A program made the position numbers and the translations under genes. A stretch of DNA of 64,000 nt. Origin: a bacterium. GTDB taxonomy: Bacteria > Bacillota > Bacilli > Lactobacillales > Streptococcaceae. The stretch is from positions 1-64,000 of the forward strand of contig CAJNDO010000011.1 of NCBI GenBank assembly GCA_905221545.1. Reading direction: 5' to 3'. This document shows, in pieces, positions 63,028 to 64,000 of this stretch. Below the pieces are notes generated by a model, which saw nothing but the letters and a program-made list of their open reading frames with translations, did not search any database and had not been told where the DNA came from. Within the stretch, counting starts at the first letter, position 1. Each line of letters begins with the position of its first letter.

Positions 63028-64000
63028 TTATTTAGCCTCGTACCAGGTTGCCCCTTCATTCTCATCTGCGATGAGGGGAACACTGAGTTGAATGGCTTCT
63101 TCCATGGTTTGTTTGACCAATTTTTTCATCTCTGCTAGTTCCGATTTAGGAACTTCAAGAACAATTTCATCGTGCACTTGTAACAGCATCTTAGTCTGAT
63201 AACCGCCTTCAACTAGAGCCTTGTCTAGTTGAATCATAGCAATCTTGAGAATATCTGCCGCAGATCCCTGGATAGGAGAGTTGATAGCAGTCCGCTCCGC
63301 AAAGCCACGAATATTAAAGTTGCGCGAATTGATATCTGGCAACTCACGACGACGTTTAAAGAGGGTCTCTACATAGCCCTTATCACGCGCCTCACGCACC
63401 ACCTCATCCATGTAGTTTTTAATACCTGGGAAGCGTTCAAAGTAGGTATCAATGTAGGCTTTGGCCTCCTTACGGCTGATGCCCAGATTATTAGACAAAC
63501 CAAAGTCTGAAATCCCGTAAACCACTCCAAAGTTAACCGCCTTGGCATTACGACGGTCATTTGCAGTCACGTCCTCAGGACGCTCAATGCCAAAGACACG
63601 CATGGCTGTCGAAGTATGAATATCAGCCCCCTCTTGGAAAGCCTTGATCAAGTGCTCATCCTTAGAAATATGCGCCAAAACGCGCAATTCAATCTGTGAA
63701 TAGTCGGAGCTGAGCAGCACACTATCCTCCCACTCAGGCACAAAAGCCTTACGAATAAGACGGCCTTGCTCCAAACGCACAGGGATATTTTGCAAGTTAG
63801 GATCCACACTAGACAGACGCCCAGTCTGGGTCAAATCTTGCACATAGCGAGTATGAATCTTGCCATCAGCCAAAATCCAGTCCTGCAAGCCAATCACATA
63901 AGTAGACTGAATCTTAGCAATCTGACGGTAATCCAAGATTTTCTTAACGATTGGCGCAATAGGAGCTAGGTGCTCCAACACATCCACCGCTGTTGAGTAA
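63028..64000 (-). CDS. polA: DNA polymerase I, C-terminal part (cut by window edge)
   Basis: The last 320 or so residues of the family A polymerase. Motif A region SSDYSQIELRVLAHIS, motif B DRRNAKAVNFGVVYGISDFG (O-helix Arg, Lys, Phe, Tyr) and motif C LQVHDEIVLEVP are all present, with the QGSAADILK segment. So the polymerase palm and fingers are intact here; the 5' nuclease lies outside the window. It functions in repair and Okazaki fragment maturation. Confidence 0.95.
   Translation of the reverse strand, partial: YSTAVDVLEHLAPIAPIVKKILDYRQIAKIQSTYVIGLQDWILADGKIHTRYVQDLTQTGRLSSVDPNLQNIPVRLEQGRLIRKAFVPEWEDSVLLSSDYSQIELRVLAHISKDEHLIKAFQEGADIHTSTAMRVFGIERPEDVTANDRRNAKAVNFGVVYGISDFGLSNNLGISRKEAKAYIDTYFERFPGIKNYMDEVVREARDKGYVETLFKRRRELPDINSRNFNIRGFAERTAINSPIQGSAADILKIAMIQLDKALVEGGYQTKMLLQVHDEIVLEVPKSELAEMKKLVKQTMEEAIQLSVPLIADENEGATWYEAK

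Overview
The window comes from the chromosome of a mitis-group Streptococcus close to S. pneumoniae. Four things show this: the gene order rpsD-hk08-rr08-pavB, bgaC-PTS-agaS-galM, purC-to-purB, comAB and acpP-plsX-recO-araT-polA; three choline-binding proteins; four BOX repeats; and a ComE box before comA. Three features argue for S. mitis or a close relative rather than S. pneumoniae: no hexosaminidase gene (strH) between purB and bgaR, a 57-residue membrane peptide between purN and purH where I recall a VanZ-like gene in pneumococci, and a large unfamiliar signalling/peptide region between comA and acpP. The species call is inference. Most genes are on the minus strand, so the map reads right to left relative to replication-origin numbering in pneumococci.

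Layout. 1-6 kb: the end of an IS3-family element, then a compact defence operon (a bifunctional BcgI-like restriction-methylation subunit, a specificity subunit, a DUF3800 protein and a MazF/PemK-like toxin). 6-11 kb: rpsD with a long leader, the SaeRS-like two-component system 08 and its likely target pavB. 11-22 kb: glycosyltransferase, potassium uptake (trkA/trkH type), a nucleoside phosphorylase, a lipoprotein divergent from a VTC-domain/DUF4956 pair, acetyltransferase, glyoxalase, and a secreted CAP-domain choline-binding protein. 21-29 kb: a beta-galactosidase/mannose-class PTS/isomerase operon with galM downstream and a divergent GntR regulator. 29-44 kb: the purine biosynthesis operon purC-L-F-M-N-(57 aa)-H-D-E-K-(75 aa)-B. 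43.8-47.4 kb: comAB, the exporter of competence pheromone and of double-glycine peptides.

47.4-57.6 kb is the most unusual part. Downstream-to-upstream it holds small immunity-like membrane proteins, two intact double-glycine bacteriocin precursors and two decayed ones, and a tandem array of eight 125-bp units, each with a strong Shine-Dalgarno and a 16-17 codon ORF for an aromatic, hydrophobic peptide (most often MYLPIFYPWFTKLFFK). Next comes a ComDE/BlpHR-like locus with one full response regulator and two complete histidine kinases. The kinases have unrelated membrane sensors but near-identical catalytic halves, lie in 1126-bp direct repeats, and are separated by a truncated response regulator. 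Last are two paralogous choline-binding proteins flanking an Rgg-like regulator. Together this looks like a peptide-signalling and peptide-production island beside a peptide exporter. 58-64 kb: acpP, plsX, recO, araT, a UPF0324 membrane protein, a CoA-binding protein and the 3' part of polA.
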